Shown piece after piece: positions 8,526-17,385 of a stretch of 64,000 nucleotides of DNA. The notes beneath the pieces were generated by a model. The model did no database searches. It saw nothing but the letters and a program-made list of their open reading frames with translations, and was not told the DNA's origin. Position 1 is the first letter of the stretch. Each line of letters opens with the position of its first letter. Location of the stretch: the NCBI GenBank assembly GCA_003247575.1, contig QJZC01000027.1, positions 62,001 through 126,000 on the forward strand. Direction: 5' to 3'. The DNA comes from Pseudomonadota bacterium. Lineage in GTDB: Bacteria > Myxococcota_A > UBA9160 > SZUA-336. The position numbers and the translations under genes were made by a program.

Positions 8526-10184
8526 GTGCGGTCCCTGGCGGGTCTCGTTGGCGTTCTGTGTGCGAGCGTGCTGCTGGCGTGCGGAATCGAAACTTCCGCC
8601 CCCCCCGAGCCATCCTGGCGTCCCTTTGCATGGGTCGAGTTTCGCAGTGCTGCGCGCGAAGAGCGGCTCTATGTCGTCTTCGACCAGAGTCTCGAGACGC
8701 TCTCCTCTCCATTCGATGTACGCTTTGCTGGACTGTCGCAGTTCGCATACGCACTCGAGAAGCAGGGAGCGGCCACGAGTGTGAGCCATCAGCCGCTCTC
8801 GACCTTCCTGCCGGGCTTCTGCGGCCCGCATCGCGTCGTCGTTCTGGGTATTCCTTGGCAGCGGGAGTACTCCGATGCGGATCTGCAAGCGGTCGAGGTC
8901 TGCCTTCTCGCGGGCGCGGGGGTGCTGGCTCTCGCGGAGCACGACAACATCTACGGACATGCAGACCGCCAGAATCGCCTGCTCGAACGCTTTGGCGTGA
9001 GGGTCGTCGGCGATGCTGCCCTCGGGCGCGCTTCTGCGGTGGAGCCTCTGGCGGCGGAATGGCCTCTGGCCGATTCCGAGATGCTCGAACAGGAAGGAGT
9101 GCAGCTCTATCTGCCTGCCCCGCTCGAGGTCGATCCGCCAGCGGTTCCATTGCTCGAGCTGCAGACGCCCGTCGAGACCACCCGCAAGACGGTGGCTGCG
9201 CTGGCGAAGGTCGGCGAGGGGCGCTTCGCCGTAGTCGGAGATCTCGAGCTGTTTTGGAACATGACGCCCGAGACCGGCGTGCGGCGTGCGGCGAATCTGC
9301 GCTTTTGCCTGTCCCTCGTGCAGCTGCTCGGAGGAGATCCTGCGTTGCCTTCGGGAGCTCGGGGCGCGACCCGGGACGCGCTGCCCGATGCGTGGACCGA
9401 GGGTGCGCGGACGGTGCTGTTCGAGTCGGGAAGTGGCTCGATGGTGCCGGATGGGCGGCCGAATGGTCTGACGCGTCTCGCTGGAGAGCTGTCGAAGCTC
9501 GGTTTCCGGATCCTGCTCGGAGGCGGGCCTGAGCTCGACTACAGCGGCTTCGACCTGGTCGTCGTCGCTGTTCCGAAGGAAGAGCTCGCCGCTCCGGAGC
9601 GGATCCTCGTGGCGCCCAAGCTGCTTCTGATCGGCGATGGTCAACAGAATCTCTTCGCCGCAGAGCCGGAGCTGGCAGGCGCGCTCCCACTCGATCTCGA
9701 GGCCGAACCCGAGCGGCATCCGCTCGATGCGCTCGCGAAGCCCTTCGGCTTCCAGCTTCTGGACGCCACCTTGTTGTCGAGTTCCGACCGGTCGTTCGTA
9801 CGAGGTCGCGAAGCCCGCGGTGGAGCTCGGCTCTGGATCTTGCGCGGTGGCGCATTTCGATTTCTCTCGGACTCGCGGCAGGCTGCGCGTAGACTGCGAG
9901 TACACGCTCTGGCCGACCCAGAGGTGCAGGCCTCCTGGCTCCTCTCACCCGTGCAGCGTGCATCGGACACTGGGGTTCTCGACTACGAGGCCACGCCAGA
10001 CCGGACGCGAATGCCGCGGCCAGGGTACGGCGACCTCTCCGGCTGGCCTGTGATCGTAGGCAACGAGCAAGTCCTGGCCTTCTCCGACTTCGAGCTGCTG
10101 AGCGACTCGGGGCTCGCGGGCGGGCAGGGAGCGAGTGTGCGCGCGCTGCTCGCTCGTTGGTTGTCGCCGGAAGGCGCAGGTTGA
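8526..10184 (+). CDS. Lipoprotein with DUF4350/GATase-like fold
   Basis: A 552-residue lipoprotein. GTG at 8526 follows a GAGG motif and opens a signal peptide with lipobox (VLLAC). Two copies of a glutamine-amidotransferase-like Rossmann segment can be seen: the first has LSQFAYALEKQGAATSVSH and later VVVLGIPWQREYSDADLQAVE and GAGVLALAEHDN; a second lies near 300-390. This pattern is like DUF4350, a domain often encoded with MoxR/DUF58 genes in Gram-negative bacteria, but no MoxR gene is here. Catalytic triad residues are not evident, so it is probably a binding protein rather than an enzyme. Assignment tentative. Confidence 0.6.
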   Translation: MRSLAGLVGVLCASVLLACGIETSAPPEPSWRPFAWVEFRSAAREERLYVVFDQSLETLSSPFDVRFAGLSQFAYALEKQGAATSVSHQPLSTFLPGFCGPHRVVVLGIPWQREYSDADLQAVEVCLLAGAGVLALAEHDNIYGHADRQNRLLERFGVRVVGDAALGRASAVEPLAAEWPLADSEMLEQEGVQLYLPAPLEVDPPAVPLLELQTPVETTRKTVAALAKVGEGRFAVVGDLELFWNMTPETGVRRAANLRFCLSLVQLLGGDPALPSGARGATRDALPDAWTEGARTVLFESGSGSMVPDGRPNGLTRLAGELSKLGFRILLGGGPELDYSGFDLVVVAVPKEELAAPERILVAPKLLLIGDGQQNLFAAEPELAGALPLDLEAEPERHPLDALAKPFGFQLLDATLLSSSDRSFVRGREARGGARLWILRGGAFRFLSDSRQAARRLRVHALADPEVQASWLLSPVQRASDTGVLDYEATPDRTRMPRPGYGDLSGWPVIVGNEQVLAFSDFELLSDSGLAGGQGASVRALLARWLSPEGAG

Positions 10185-10895
10185 GACCGGCCGGGGGACG
10201 GATCATGCCAGCATCGAGGCGCGCCGGAGCACTGCTGAATTCGGTCGCAGACGCCAGCAGGAAGCGCGATCGAGTCTGCTTTGCATTGTCTATCGGGCAG
10301 TCCTCTCGATGGGTTCGGCCGGATAGATGCGTCTTGAAAGAGATGCGACCGATCGAACGGTCTGGGTTGAGTTCTTGCGTTGGTCGATCATTAATCTTTT
10401 TCATTGGTTCTGCTGTATCAGCAGAGACGTCTCATTTGGCTTCCAGTTCTCCCTTCTTTCTTATTTCATGTGAATTCTGGCTTCAGGGGGCCAAATAGCC
10501 CCAGATCGTGCGCCAGATAGGCTTGAACCCAGCTGCCCGACTGACATAGGATCATGCTGCACCGCAATCAAGCGGTTGTGATCGAAGGCGTAGGCGAGGA
10601 TCCAAGGTCCAGCTCGCTTGGGGTCTGAGGTCGCCTGGAATGCTTCGGAGGTTTGCCTGAGGTTCCTCCGAGATCCCGCATGGGGTAGAGCATCCCGCTG
10701 GCGGCTCATGCTGTCCGTTGACAGAGAGCTCCGACTTGTCCTACGCGGTCGAATCACGTGATGAGGGAAGCGGTCTGATCGCGCGCCGAGCGCGACTGCC
10801 AGTTGTGGCGTACGGGATTCGTTTGGCCCGTGCGGTCGGTCGTGCACGTGTTTCGATTTCTGAGAGCTTCCGGGAGCTTCCCGGCAGGAGGGGTT
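10185..10895. other. Long intergenic region before the di-haem cytochrome gene
   Basis: About 700 bp without a convincing gene. The segment 10385-10490 is much more AT-rich than its surroundings (cattaatctttttcattgg, then cttctttcttatttcatg). That could be a promoter area or foreign remnant. A minus-strand frame (10461-10847) is open for 128 codons but has no ribosome-binding site and no recognisable domain. A second minus-strand frame is also open across 10480-10560, so coding potential there is ambiguous. Confidence 0.4.
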
Positions 10896-13505
10896 ATGCG
10901 AAAGGGTGTGTTGGGATTGAGTGCGCTGAGCGGGGTTCTCGCACTAGGGGTGGCTGGCGTACAGCTTCCCTCCGAGCCGGCGCCGGATAAGGCCGCCAGC
11001 GACATCGGGGTAGCGATGGCCGCGGTGGCGACTCCGAAGCTCAAGGAGCTCTATGTAGACTGGGCGGATGCCCACGATGCGCAGGGCGGTGACCGGAACA
11101 TCGCGATCGAGCTAGGTCGCACGGATCTCCGTGGACACGGCGAGAAGGCCGAGACGCGATATACCGGCAAGGTCCGCTTGAACGCCATCGACGGCCAAGT
11201 ATCGGTCGAGATCTACAACCTACCGGACGGTACGGATTACGAGGCCTGGCTGATCGACGATCGCCCGGGTGCGACCAACAGTATGCAGGTCGATGCCTCC
11301 GACGACTTCCTGAAGGCCGGGCCGCTGACGCGTGAGGGCCAGCGCTGGACCCTGACCGCAGAGTTGGGCCCGGAGGCCTTCGAGGCGTTCCAGGTCGATC
11401 AGGTCGTGATCGTCAAGCAGGGGACGCATCCCACCGATGGTGCATTGGCGATGGGGCGCCCCGAGCTGTTCCAGCGTCTCTACACGGCTCTGCGTACGCC
11501 GGAGCTGTTCGCAGCGAGCGACTACGCGGTCCCGCAGCACACTCCTTCGGGCAATCCCGTGTTCGGTTTCGGCAATGCCTTCGCCGCTCGCGTGGCCAAT
11601 CCGAAGCCGATCGAAGTGGATCCGGACGTCGTGCTGAACGACCTCGTCCAGCTCGGAGCAGACGTCTTCATCAACGAGAACTTCGACGGGAACGGCCGTA
11701 CCTGCGAGACGTGCCACCCCTTCGTGAACAACATCACGATCGACCCGTCCGAGATCGCACGCCGGCCCGACAACGATCCGATCTTCCTCGCCGAGCAGAA
11801 TCCTGCGTTCGGTGGGCCTCCGTTCCCGCTCGACATTCCGCAGGTTCTGCGCGGGACGGCTCTGATCGGGATTCCCGACGATGGCCTGGACCTTCCCTCG
11901 GTGCAGCGCTCGGTGCCGCATCTCTTCGCGATTTCGACGTCGCGGGGTCCGGTCTCTCCGGTCGTGCTGCCGTTCGGTTCTCCGATGGCTCCGCCCACCC
12001 CGTTCCCGCTGCCGGATCCGAATGATCCGAACGATCCCGGCCGCATGTTGGGGCTGGACATCCCGTTGCCTCCTGCGGGTCCCGAGCTCTCCCCGAATGG
12101 GACGGCGGTGCCCGGTGGCGGCTTCCCTGCGTTCGGCTTCACGGTCGACAACGGAACGAACCCGCCGATCGAGCGGCTGGGCTTCGGTGGCGATCTGGGC
12201 TTCGTGCCAGAGATCGGCCTGTTGGGCCGGCTGGGAGATGCAGTACCCGGTGCGGTCATCACCCTGCTGACGAAGACTCCGAATCGGGTGCCAGGCGTGG
12301 ACTTCCGCTTTCCGACACCTCAGGAAGTCGATGCCGTCGTCGCTTTCTACCTGACCCTGGGACGTTCGCAGGATCTCGATCTTGCGAGTCTGCAGCTCTC
12401 TGATCCGGTGGCGGAGCGCGGACGCCTGATCTTCCGGAATCCTGGAGGGGTGCTGGCAAACTTCCCGAATGGCCAGGTGATCCCGATGACCGACCAGTTC
12501 GGGGCGCCGATCGGGGCCGGCAAGTGCGACGTCTGTCATTCCAATGCGGGTGCTCGCGCAAATCAGGACCTGTTCCAGGCCATCTGTGCGGGACTCGGGA
12601 TGCAGCTGGGCCTTCCGGTCACGCCGCAGTGTGGGTCCACGAACTTCAACTTCGAGACGGGTGTGGATCAGCTGCCGTCGCAGCCTGCGCGCGTGATCGC
12701 GGGGCGCCTCAGTGTGCTCGATCCCCAGAACAGCCCGGGCCTGGTTCCGGCAGATGGTGGCTTCGGTCTTGCCCCGCACATCCCGGGTGCAACGGTCGAT
12801 GACGTCATGGCTGGGCGAGCTCCGTGCTTCAACGAGCCTCAGGATCCAAACCTGGAGATCCCGTCTGGCGGCTTCGGAACCGTGATCGGAATCGACTTCC
12901 CGTTCACGAACCCGCAGGTTCGCGGTGGCTCCTGCTCGGAGGAGTTCAATACCCCGCCGCTCGTCGAGGCTGCGGATACAGGACCCTTCTTCCACAACAA
13001 CAACGCCTCCACGATCGAAGGTGCGGTCGAGTTCTACAACACGAGCACCTTCCGCAGGTCGAGCGCTGGCGTGATCCTCGGTGCGGTCACCGATGGCAAC
13101 AACGGCATCAATCTCGAGAACACCGAGGTCCAGGCGATCGCGTCGTTTCTGCGCGTGATCAACGCACTCGAGAACCTGCGCTCCGCGCGTGAGTTCGCGA
13201 TGACGGCGAACTCGATCACAAACGGTGCGCAGTTCGACAATCTGCTCACGGTTGCGATCTCGCAGACGCAGGATGCGGCCATGGTGCTGGAAGAGGCCAA
13301 GCTGAATGCACGCCAGGTTGACCAGATCAACCGGGCGACGGAGCTGATGATGCAGGCGCAGGGGAATCCGCCGGTTCTGCAGCGAGCCGTGCGCGGCTTC
13401 TTCTTCTTCCGTCGTGTAGTGGTCAGCCAGGACGCCCAGCCGAACCAGGCTCTGGTACAGGCGATCGCTCGAATCGATCAGGCGGCTGCAGGGCTCCAGC
13501 AGTAG
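10896..13505 (+). CDS. Large di-haem c-type cytochrome (periplasmic)
   Basis: An 869-residue secreted cytochrome. ATG at 10896 is preceded by AGGAGGGGTT, and the N-terminus is a signal peptide. An N-terminal beta-rich module (about 40-190) precedes the first haem site CETCH at 270-274. A proline/glycine/asparagine-rich segment with DPNDPNDPG follows (about 360-420). The second haem site CDVCH is at 544-548. The last third is helical. The two widely separated CXXCH sites recall di-haem cytochrome c peroxidase/MauG-like proteins, but the chain is about twice as long. The likely role is periplasmic electron transfer or oxidation of an unknown substrate. A strong terminator follows. Confidence 0.8.
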   Translation: MRKGVLGLSALSGVLALGVAGVQLPSEPAPDKAASDIGVAMAAVATPKLKELYVDWADAHDAQGGDRNIAIELGRTDLRGHGEKAETRYTGKVRLNAIDGQVSVEIYNLPDGTDYEAWLIDDRPGATNSMQVDASDDFLKAGPLTREGQRWTLTAELGPEAFEAFQVDQVVIVKQGTHPTDGALAMGRPELFQRLYTALRTPELFAASDYAVPQHTPSGNPVFGFGNAFAARVANPKPIEVDPDVVLNDLVQLGADVFINENFDGNGRTCETCHPFVNNITIDPSEIARRPDNDPIFLAEQNPAFGGPPFPLDIPQVLRGTALIGIPDDGLDLPSVQRSVPHLFAISTSRGPVSPVVLPFGSPMAPPTPFPLPDPNDPNDPGRMLGLDIPLPPAGPELSPNGTAVPGGGFPAFGFTVDNGTNPPIERLGFGGDLGFVPEIGLLGRLGDAVPGAVITLLTKTPNRVPGVDFRFPTPQEVDAVVAFYLTLGRSQDLDLASLQLSDPVAERGRLIFRNPGGVLANFPNGQVIPMTDQFGAPIGAGKCDVCHSNAGARANQDLFQAICAGLGMQLGLPVTPQCGSTNFNFETGVDQLPSQPARVIAGRLSVLDPQNSPGLVPADGGFGLAPHIPGATVDDVMAGRAPCFNEPQDPNLEIPSGGFGTVIGIDFPFTNPQVRGGSCSEEFNTPPLVEAADTGPFFHNNNASTIEGAVEFYNTSTFRRSSAGVILGAVTDGNNGINLENTEVQAIASFLRVINALENLRSAREFAMTANSITNGAQFDNLLTVAISQTQDAAMVLEEAKLNARQVDQINRATELMMQAQGNPPVLQRAVRGFFFFRRVVVSQDAQPNQALVQAIARIDQAAAGLQQ

Positions 13506-13564
13506 CAGGCTGCAACGGCTGCGAGCAGTCTGCTCGTAGCTGCTGCAACCGATGATCCAACCTG

Positions 13565-13600
13565 AAATCTCCCGAGGAGGGTCCCTCCTCGGGAGATTTT
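13565..13600 (+). terminator. Intrinsic terminator of the di-haem cytochrome gene
   Basis: Perfect 16-bp inverted repeat: aaatctcccgaggagg (13565-13580) and its complement at 13584-13599, with a 3-base loop and a T-run at the right end. It lies 60 bp after the cytochrome stop. The arm ends are A/T-rich on both sides, so it could also act on the minus strand. Confidence 0.85.
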
Positions 13601-13694
13601 GCGTAGAGGAGCATGCGGGGGTGTCCGCTGCTCGGGTGTGCTGGATCGGTGATGCCACCGATCGGCGATGCAGCGGATTGGCGGTGCGGATACA

Positions 13695-14378
13695 ATGCCA
13701 TCGATGAGACGTTCAAGAGCAGAGTCAGCGGCCTGCGAGTGGCGGCAATGGAGTGTGTGGGGTGTGCGTGCGCTCGCTGCGCTCGCTGCGCTCGGTGTGG
13801 GCTGCGCGCCCGACGACGATGCGCCTTCCGGCACGGCCAGCGCAGGCCGCCCGGACAAGATCGATTGTCCGGAACGAGCCGAGGCAGAGTTCATTCGTTT
13901 CGACGAGACACGCATGGGCTTCAATCCCGACGTCCTCTCCGAGGTGGGGTGGCGCTGCGTCCTGCCGAGCGGGGAACGGCATGGCCCCAGTAAAGAGTGG
14001 TTTCGCAACGGGCGCGTGAGCGCCATCACGAACTGGTGGGAGGGCGACAAACACGGACCTTTCGAGATGTGGCATTCGAACGGGCAGAAGCGTGCAGAAG
14101 GGGCGCATGACCACTGGAATGCCGTCGGGGTCTGGAGAACCTGGGATACCGAGGGCAACCTGATCTCTGAGCGTGACTTCGGTTCCGCGGAGAAGTCGGA
14201 GTCCAAGGATCCGGTGAAGTCGCCTGCTGCGGGGCCGCCGACGGAAGCGAAACCGGCGACGGGGTCCAAACCGTCCGGCACGCCCGAGGCGCTCACAGAG
14301 CCCGATTCTCCCGCGGATTCTGACTCGCCGTCGCCAGCCGGGGCGAAGGCGAATGCGCAGGAGACGCCGAGGGAGTGA
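13695..14378 (+). CDS. MORN/YwqK-like lipoprotein
   Basis: A protein of about 227 residues. The start at 13695 (or the in-frame ATG at 13704) gives a signal peptide with the lipobox GVGC. The central region has three MORN-like units with the spacing of YwqK-type repeats: GERHGPSKEWFRNGRV, GDKHGPFEMWHSNGQKRAEG and NAVGVWRTWDTEGNLI. The C-terminal third is low-complexity, rich in Ser, Pro and Ala (about 165-227). Such proteins are surface or periplasmic; their function is mostly unknown. DNA encoding the signal peptide holds a short tandem repeat of the cgctcgctg type, matching an Ala/Leu-rich stretch. Confidence 0.7.
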   Translation: MPSMRRSRAESAACEWRQWSVWGVRALAALAALGVGCAPDDDAPSGTASAGRPDKIDCPERAEAEFIRFDETRMGFNPDVLSEVGWRCVLPSGERHGPSKEWFRNGRVSAITNWWEGDKHGPFEMWHSNGQKRAEGAHDHWNAVGVWRTWDTEGNLISERDFGSAEKSESKDPVKSPAAGPPTEAKPATGSKPSGTPEALTEPDSPADSDSPSPAGAKANAQETPRE

Positions 14379-14459
14379 TGCAGGGTATGCGGGGCGGGGC
14401 TGAGCGCGCCGTGCGAGCACTCTGCGAGTGCGTGGACGCGCGCGATGAGGAGAGTTGAG

Positions 14460-15029
14460 ATGCGACGGGTACCTGGATCGGCCAGCATCTGGGCGATTGG
14501 TGTGTCTGTCTTGGTGGGTGTGACCATCGGCTCGTGGGACGAGCTCCGCTCGCTGCTCGCGCAGGTCGGCGAGCGTTCCCAGGCCCTGCTGGCCTCTGCT
14601 CCAGTCCAAGACCCGTGGGAGGCGTTCTACGCCGAAGGCGCTGACTCCGCGGACGTTCGGCCAGCTTCTCCGGTCGTCCCCTTTGCAACGGGCAACCCAG
14701 CGGAGGATTCCGAGAACCTCGAGCGTGCCGCGCCCGTGGAGCTTCAGCGGCCCTTGATCCCTGGGTTCCGGTTGAACTCCGCGGTGAGTGCGATCGAGAT
14801 TCCGCGCAACTTCGTCGTTCGTACGGCGCCCCCACCCACGCCGGAATTCCGCGCGAGGCTGCTCCAGGAGTTCGAGAGCAAGCGAACGGCGGTGCTGCAG
14901 GACTTTGGTCGGCAGGTGCGTCGCAACGCGGCTAGAGCCGCTTCTGTGCCGTCGTCGGCTTCCGCAGCCAAGGACGCGGGCATGGCCGGGTTCGCAGCGG
15001 GCTTCCGACGCCCGTCTCGTGCCCGCTAG
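14460..15029 (+). CDS. Membrane-anchored protein of unknown function
   Basis: A 189-residue protein. The second of two close ATG codons (14460) is preferred because GAGGAG lies 7-8 bp upstream. One hydrophobic helix (IWAIGVSVLVGVTIGSW) is followed by a proline- and alanine-rich segment and a helical basic C-terminus (EFRARLLQEFESKRTAVLQ). No domain was recognised. Another long frame is open on the opposite strand, as expected in this GC-rich DNA; the good ribosome-binding site and the membrane anchor favour the plus strand. It is probably periplasm-facing. Confidence 0.5.
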   Translation: MRRVPGSASIWAIGVSVLVGVTIGSWDELRSLLAQVGERSQALLASAPVQDPWEAFYAEGADSADVRPASPVVPFATGNPAEDSENLERAAPVELQRPLIPGFRLNSAVSAIEIPRNFVVRTAPPPTPEFRARLLQEFESKRTAVLQDFGRQVRRNAARAASVPSSASAAKDAGMAGFAAGFRRPSRAR

Positions 15030-16305
15030 CGTCCGGAGCCTCGAAGCGACGGCTAGCGCCAAGGAGTCAGCGGACCGGTGGGGGTGCCCCAGCGCGGCGG
15101 AGGGCGTGTTTGCTGCTTCGCAACGCGAGGTTCATTGCGAGCTCGCGCTTCTCGCAGCATCGCGTGTCGGTGCGCTCGGTTTCGCGTCCCCGGTGTCGCG
15201 TCATCGATCCCGCGTGATCGGGCGGGAAAGCCGCTCTGCGGTGGCCGCACATCGTAGTAGTTGGCTCCGACGGTAGTTAGCCTCGCGACGCAGATCTCGT
15301 CATAGACATGGACGTACGGGTCATCTCGGATGGCGCGTCGGAGCGATATCCAAGGTAGTCCGTACGACTGGGGCCCCGCACATCGAGCCGGCGCGAGTCT
15401 GGTTGAGCGGGCGCAGTCGGGAATACTCGATGCGCTTGCTCTGCGCGGACGTCAGCCCCATCGCTCGCGGTAAGAGTGAGCGAAGAGTCACTGCGTAGGC
15501 GCTGATTTACGTGCGTAGCCGCGTATGGGGAACGTGCTGTGGGCGCTCTTCCGGCACGTGACTGCTCCGAAGACACTTCAGCATTTCGCTGGCGCACGCG
15601 CGCAGTAGGACCGCAGCGGGACTGCGAGCCCGGCCGTTTCGGGGGTGTACCGTACGAGTCGCTTGCAACGGTTACTTAAATCGTGAAGAAGGTTGTTGCC
15701 TATGTTTTGAGTGCGGTACCCGGAAAGCCGGCCCGGCAGGCAAATCGTGACAGCCAATCGACACCGTCACGTGTTTAAAGTTCGCCGGGAGTGCCTCTTT
15801 TGGTTGACTCTGCTTGTTCATGCTGATTAGCCTGAATGTTCCGCGGGGACGCTGGCGGGCTGAGATCCACAGGGCGATCCAGAGGGTCGAACGAACGCAG
15901 GGAGACCGGCAGCCGAGCGGCGCGAGGCGGTGCTGACAGGCCGAGGTGGCGCATTCGAGAGCCTTCTCTGAGTTCGCTCACGTTCGTGGGGAGCTCGTGG
16001 GAGTTAGCGGGTCCGGGTGGACGGTCGGCGGTCGGCGGGGCGGACGTTCTGTCCAACGCTCTGGGCCTGCCGGTACGCCTTCAGCGGTAGAGCCTCGAAG
16101 CAACGCAGTAGTCGAGAACGCAGAGCGAGACTTGGAGATCTCGGGCCGCCTGAATCCGGGCGCGTGAATCGAATTTGAACCGCAGAGGTGCGTCATTTGC
16201 AGCGGAGGGGTGTCCCTTCTCGCGGGGACTGCAGCTCGAGAGCTCGCTTTCTGGCGGGGGAGAACTGAGTATGAGCGGTCCGATGTGCGGACGTTGTAGG
16301 GAAGC
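15030..16305. other. 1.28-kb region without a convincing gene, upstream of the seven-gene operon
   Basis: No frame here combines a ribosome-binding site with protein-like composition. A minus-strand frame through 15050-15400 lacks a start and any known domain. Part of the region (15660-15830) is less GC-rich and contains the inverted repeat at 15746-15771 and TTGACT at 15804-15809, so it may carry promoters or operators for the operon beginning at 16306. A small regulatory RNA is possible but no terminator-like hairpin was found. Confidence 0.4.
15746..15771. promoter_or_regulatory. Operator-like inverted repeat CGTGAC-N14-GTCACG
   Basis: CGTGAC at 15746-15751 pairs with GTCACG at 15766-15771; the arm centres are 20 bp apart, close to two helical turns. 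It lies about 535 bp upstream of the luxE-like gene in the less GC-rich part of the intergenic region. Function is an inference only. Confidence 0.25.
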
Positions 16306-17385
16306 ATGACCTGGAAGTACGCGGACCCGAGAACAGAGCAGGTCTTTTGCAGGATCGCCGAGACGATCGATACGAGAAGTCGTTGGGATTCCGAGCTCGA
16401 GTCGATGCTGATCGAGCTGGCGCAGGAAAACTCGCCGTCGGTGGCACGCTATTGGGCGCGCACCGAGGTGGGCCGCGGAATCCCCGATCGAGCCTTCCGG
16501 CAGGGTGCGTTGTACTGGTTCGAGGACCAAGTCCCCGCGCGCACATTCAAGACCAGTGGGACGACCGGCGCGCAGTCGCGCGGTGAGGCTCACTATTCGC
16601 CGCGGGGCCTAGAGCTGCTGCGCCAGACGATCGTGGGCCACGCGCGCCAGCACGTCACGCCCGGGCTCGAGTCGCCCGTCATCCTTCGGCTGGTCCCCGA
16701 TGAACGCGCGGTTCCGGACATGATCATGGCCTATGGCATGGGGGTGATCGCATCGGAGCTCGGAGACCCGGAGAACAGCGCGGTCGTGGTCGGCCCCACG
16801 GGGGTGGATTTCGATCTCTTGGCTGAACGTCTCGACCGAGCCGTCGCAGCGGATCAGCCCGTGGTGTTGATCGGTGGTTCCTTCGTCTTCGTCAATGTTT
16901 GCGACTATCTCGAAGGGATCGGCCGGAGTTGGCGCTTGCCGGCCGGGTCCAGGATGATCGACGCCGGTGGATTCAAGGGCCGCTCGCGCGAGCTCGACGT
17001 CGACACTCTGCGCGCTGCGGTGGGGCGCGTGTTCGGGATCGAAGCCTCGGGCTGCGTCAATCTGTTCGGAATGACGGAGCTTGCGAGCCAGCTCTACGAC
17101 GGGAGTGATGTCGCGTTGGGTCCACTGGCCGAGAGGCCAAAGGGGGGCTCGGCGTTCGTGGAGCCGCGCGTGCGTGACTCACAAACGATGGGATACATCC
17201 AGGATGGCTCCGGACTCCTCGAGGTGGCGGATCTGTGTATTCTCGATCGTCCCTATGTCGTGCTCACTGGCGACCTCGCCATCGCATCACCACACGGGGT
17301 CGCGATCATCGGCCGCGCTGAACGCGGGCAGACGCGCGGCTGCTCGTTGAGTCTCGACTCTCTGACTCGCAAGGAGGTCGCATGA
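16306..17385 (+). CDS. LuxE-like acyl-activating (adenylate-forming) enzyme
   Basis: A 359-residue member of the LuxE/acyl-protein synthetase family. These enzymes activate a carboxylic acid as acyl-AMP and pass it as a thioester to a partner reductase. The phosphate-binding loop TSGTTG sits at 83-88. The C-terminal RGQTRGCSLSLDSL matches the conserved LuxE tail. NLFGMTELASQLYD is the middle adenylation motif. First gene of a seven-gene operon; the ATGA overlap with the LuxC-like gene mirrors the partnership of the two enzymes in luminous bacteria. No luciferase or thioesterase gene is present, so the acid activated here is not known. Start ATG follows TAGGGAAGC. Confidence 0.87.
   Translation: MTWKYADPRTEQVFCRIAETIDTRSRWDSELESMLIELAQENSPSVARYWARTEVGRGIPDRAFRQGALYWFEDQVPARTFKTSGTTGAQSRGEAHYSPRGLELLRQTIVGHARQHVTPGLESPVILRLVPDERAVPDMIMAYGMGVIASELGDPENSAVVVGPTGVDFDLLAERLDRAVAADQPVVLIGGSFVFVNVCDYLEGIGRSWRLPAGSRMIDAGGFKGRSRELDVDTLRAAVGRVFGIEASGCVNLFGMTELASQLYDGSDVALGPLAERPKGGSAFVEPRVRDSQTMGYIQDGSGLLEVADLCILDRPYVVLTGDLAIASPHGVAIIGRAERGQTRGCSLSLDSLTRKEVA

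Noticed and set aside
8497..10404. Long minus-strand open frame (635 codons) opposite the DUF4350-like gene
   Set aside because: Arg/Pro/Ala-rich composition, no domain, no ribosome-binding site; typical antisense frame in GC-rich DNA.
10461..10847. 128-codon minus-strand frame in the intergenic region
   Set aside because: Some protein-like text (GPWILAYAFDHNRLIAVQH), but no ribosome-binding site or family, and a second frame is equally open in part of it.
11220..13658. 812-codon minus-strand open frame opposite the di-haem cytochrome gene
   Set aside because: The plus strand has a signal peptide, two haem sites, a ribosome-binding site and a terminator; the minus strand has only arginine-rich sequence.
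13725..15062. 445-codon minus-strand open frame covering the MORN-like and anchored-protein genes
   Set aside because: No domain or start signal; the plus-strand genes have lipobox or membrane anchor and ribosome-binding sites.
16081..16150. tRNA-like D-arm text (tcagcggtagagc)
   Set aside because: The D-stem has a mismatch, and no anticodon arm, T-arm or acceptor stem can be formed at the right distances.
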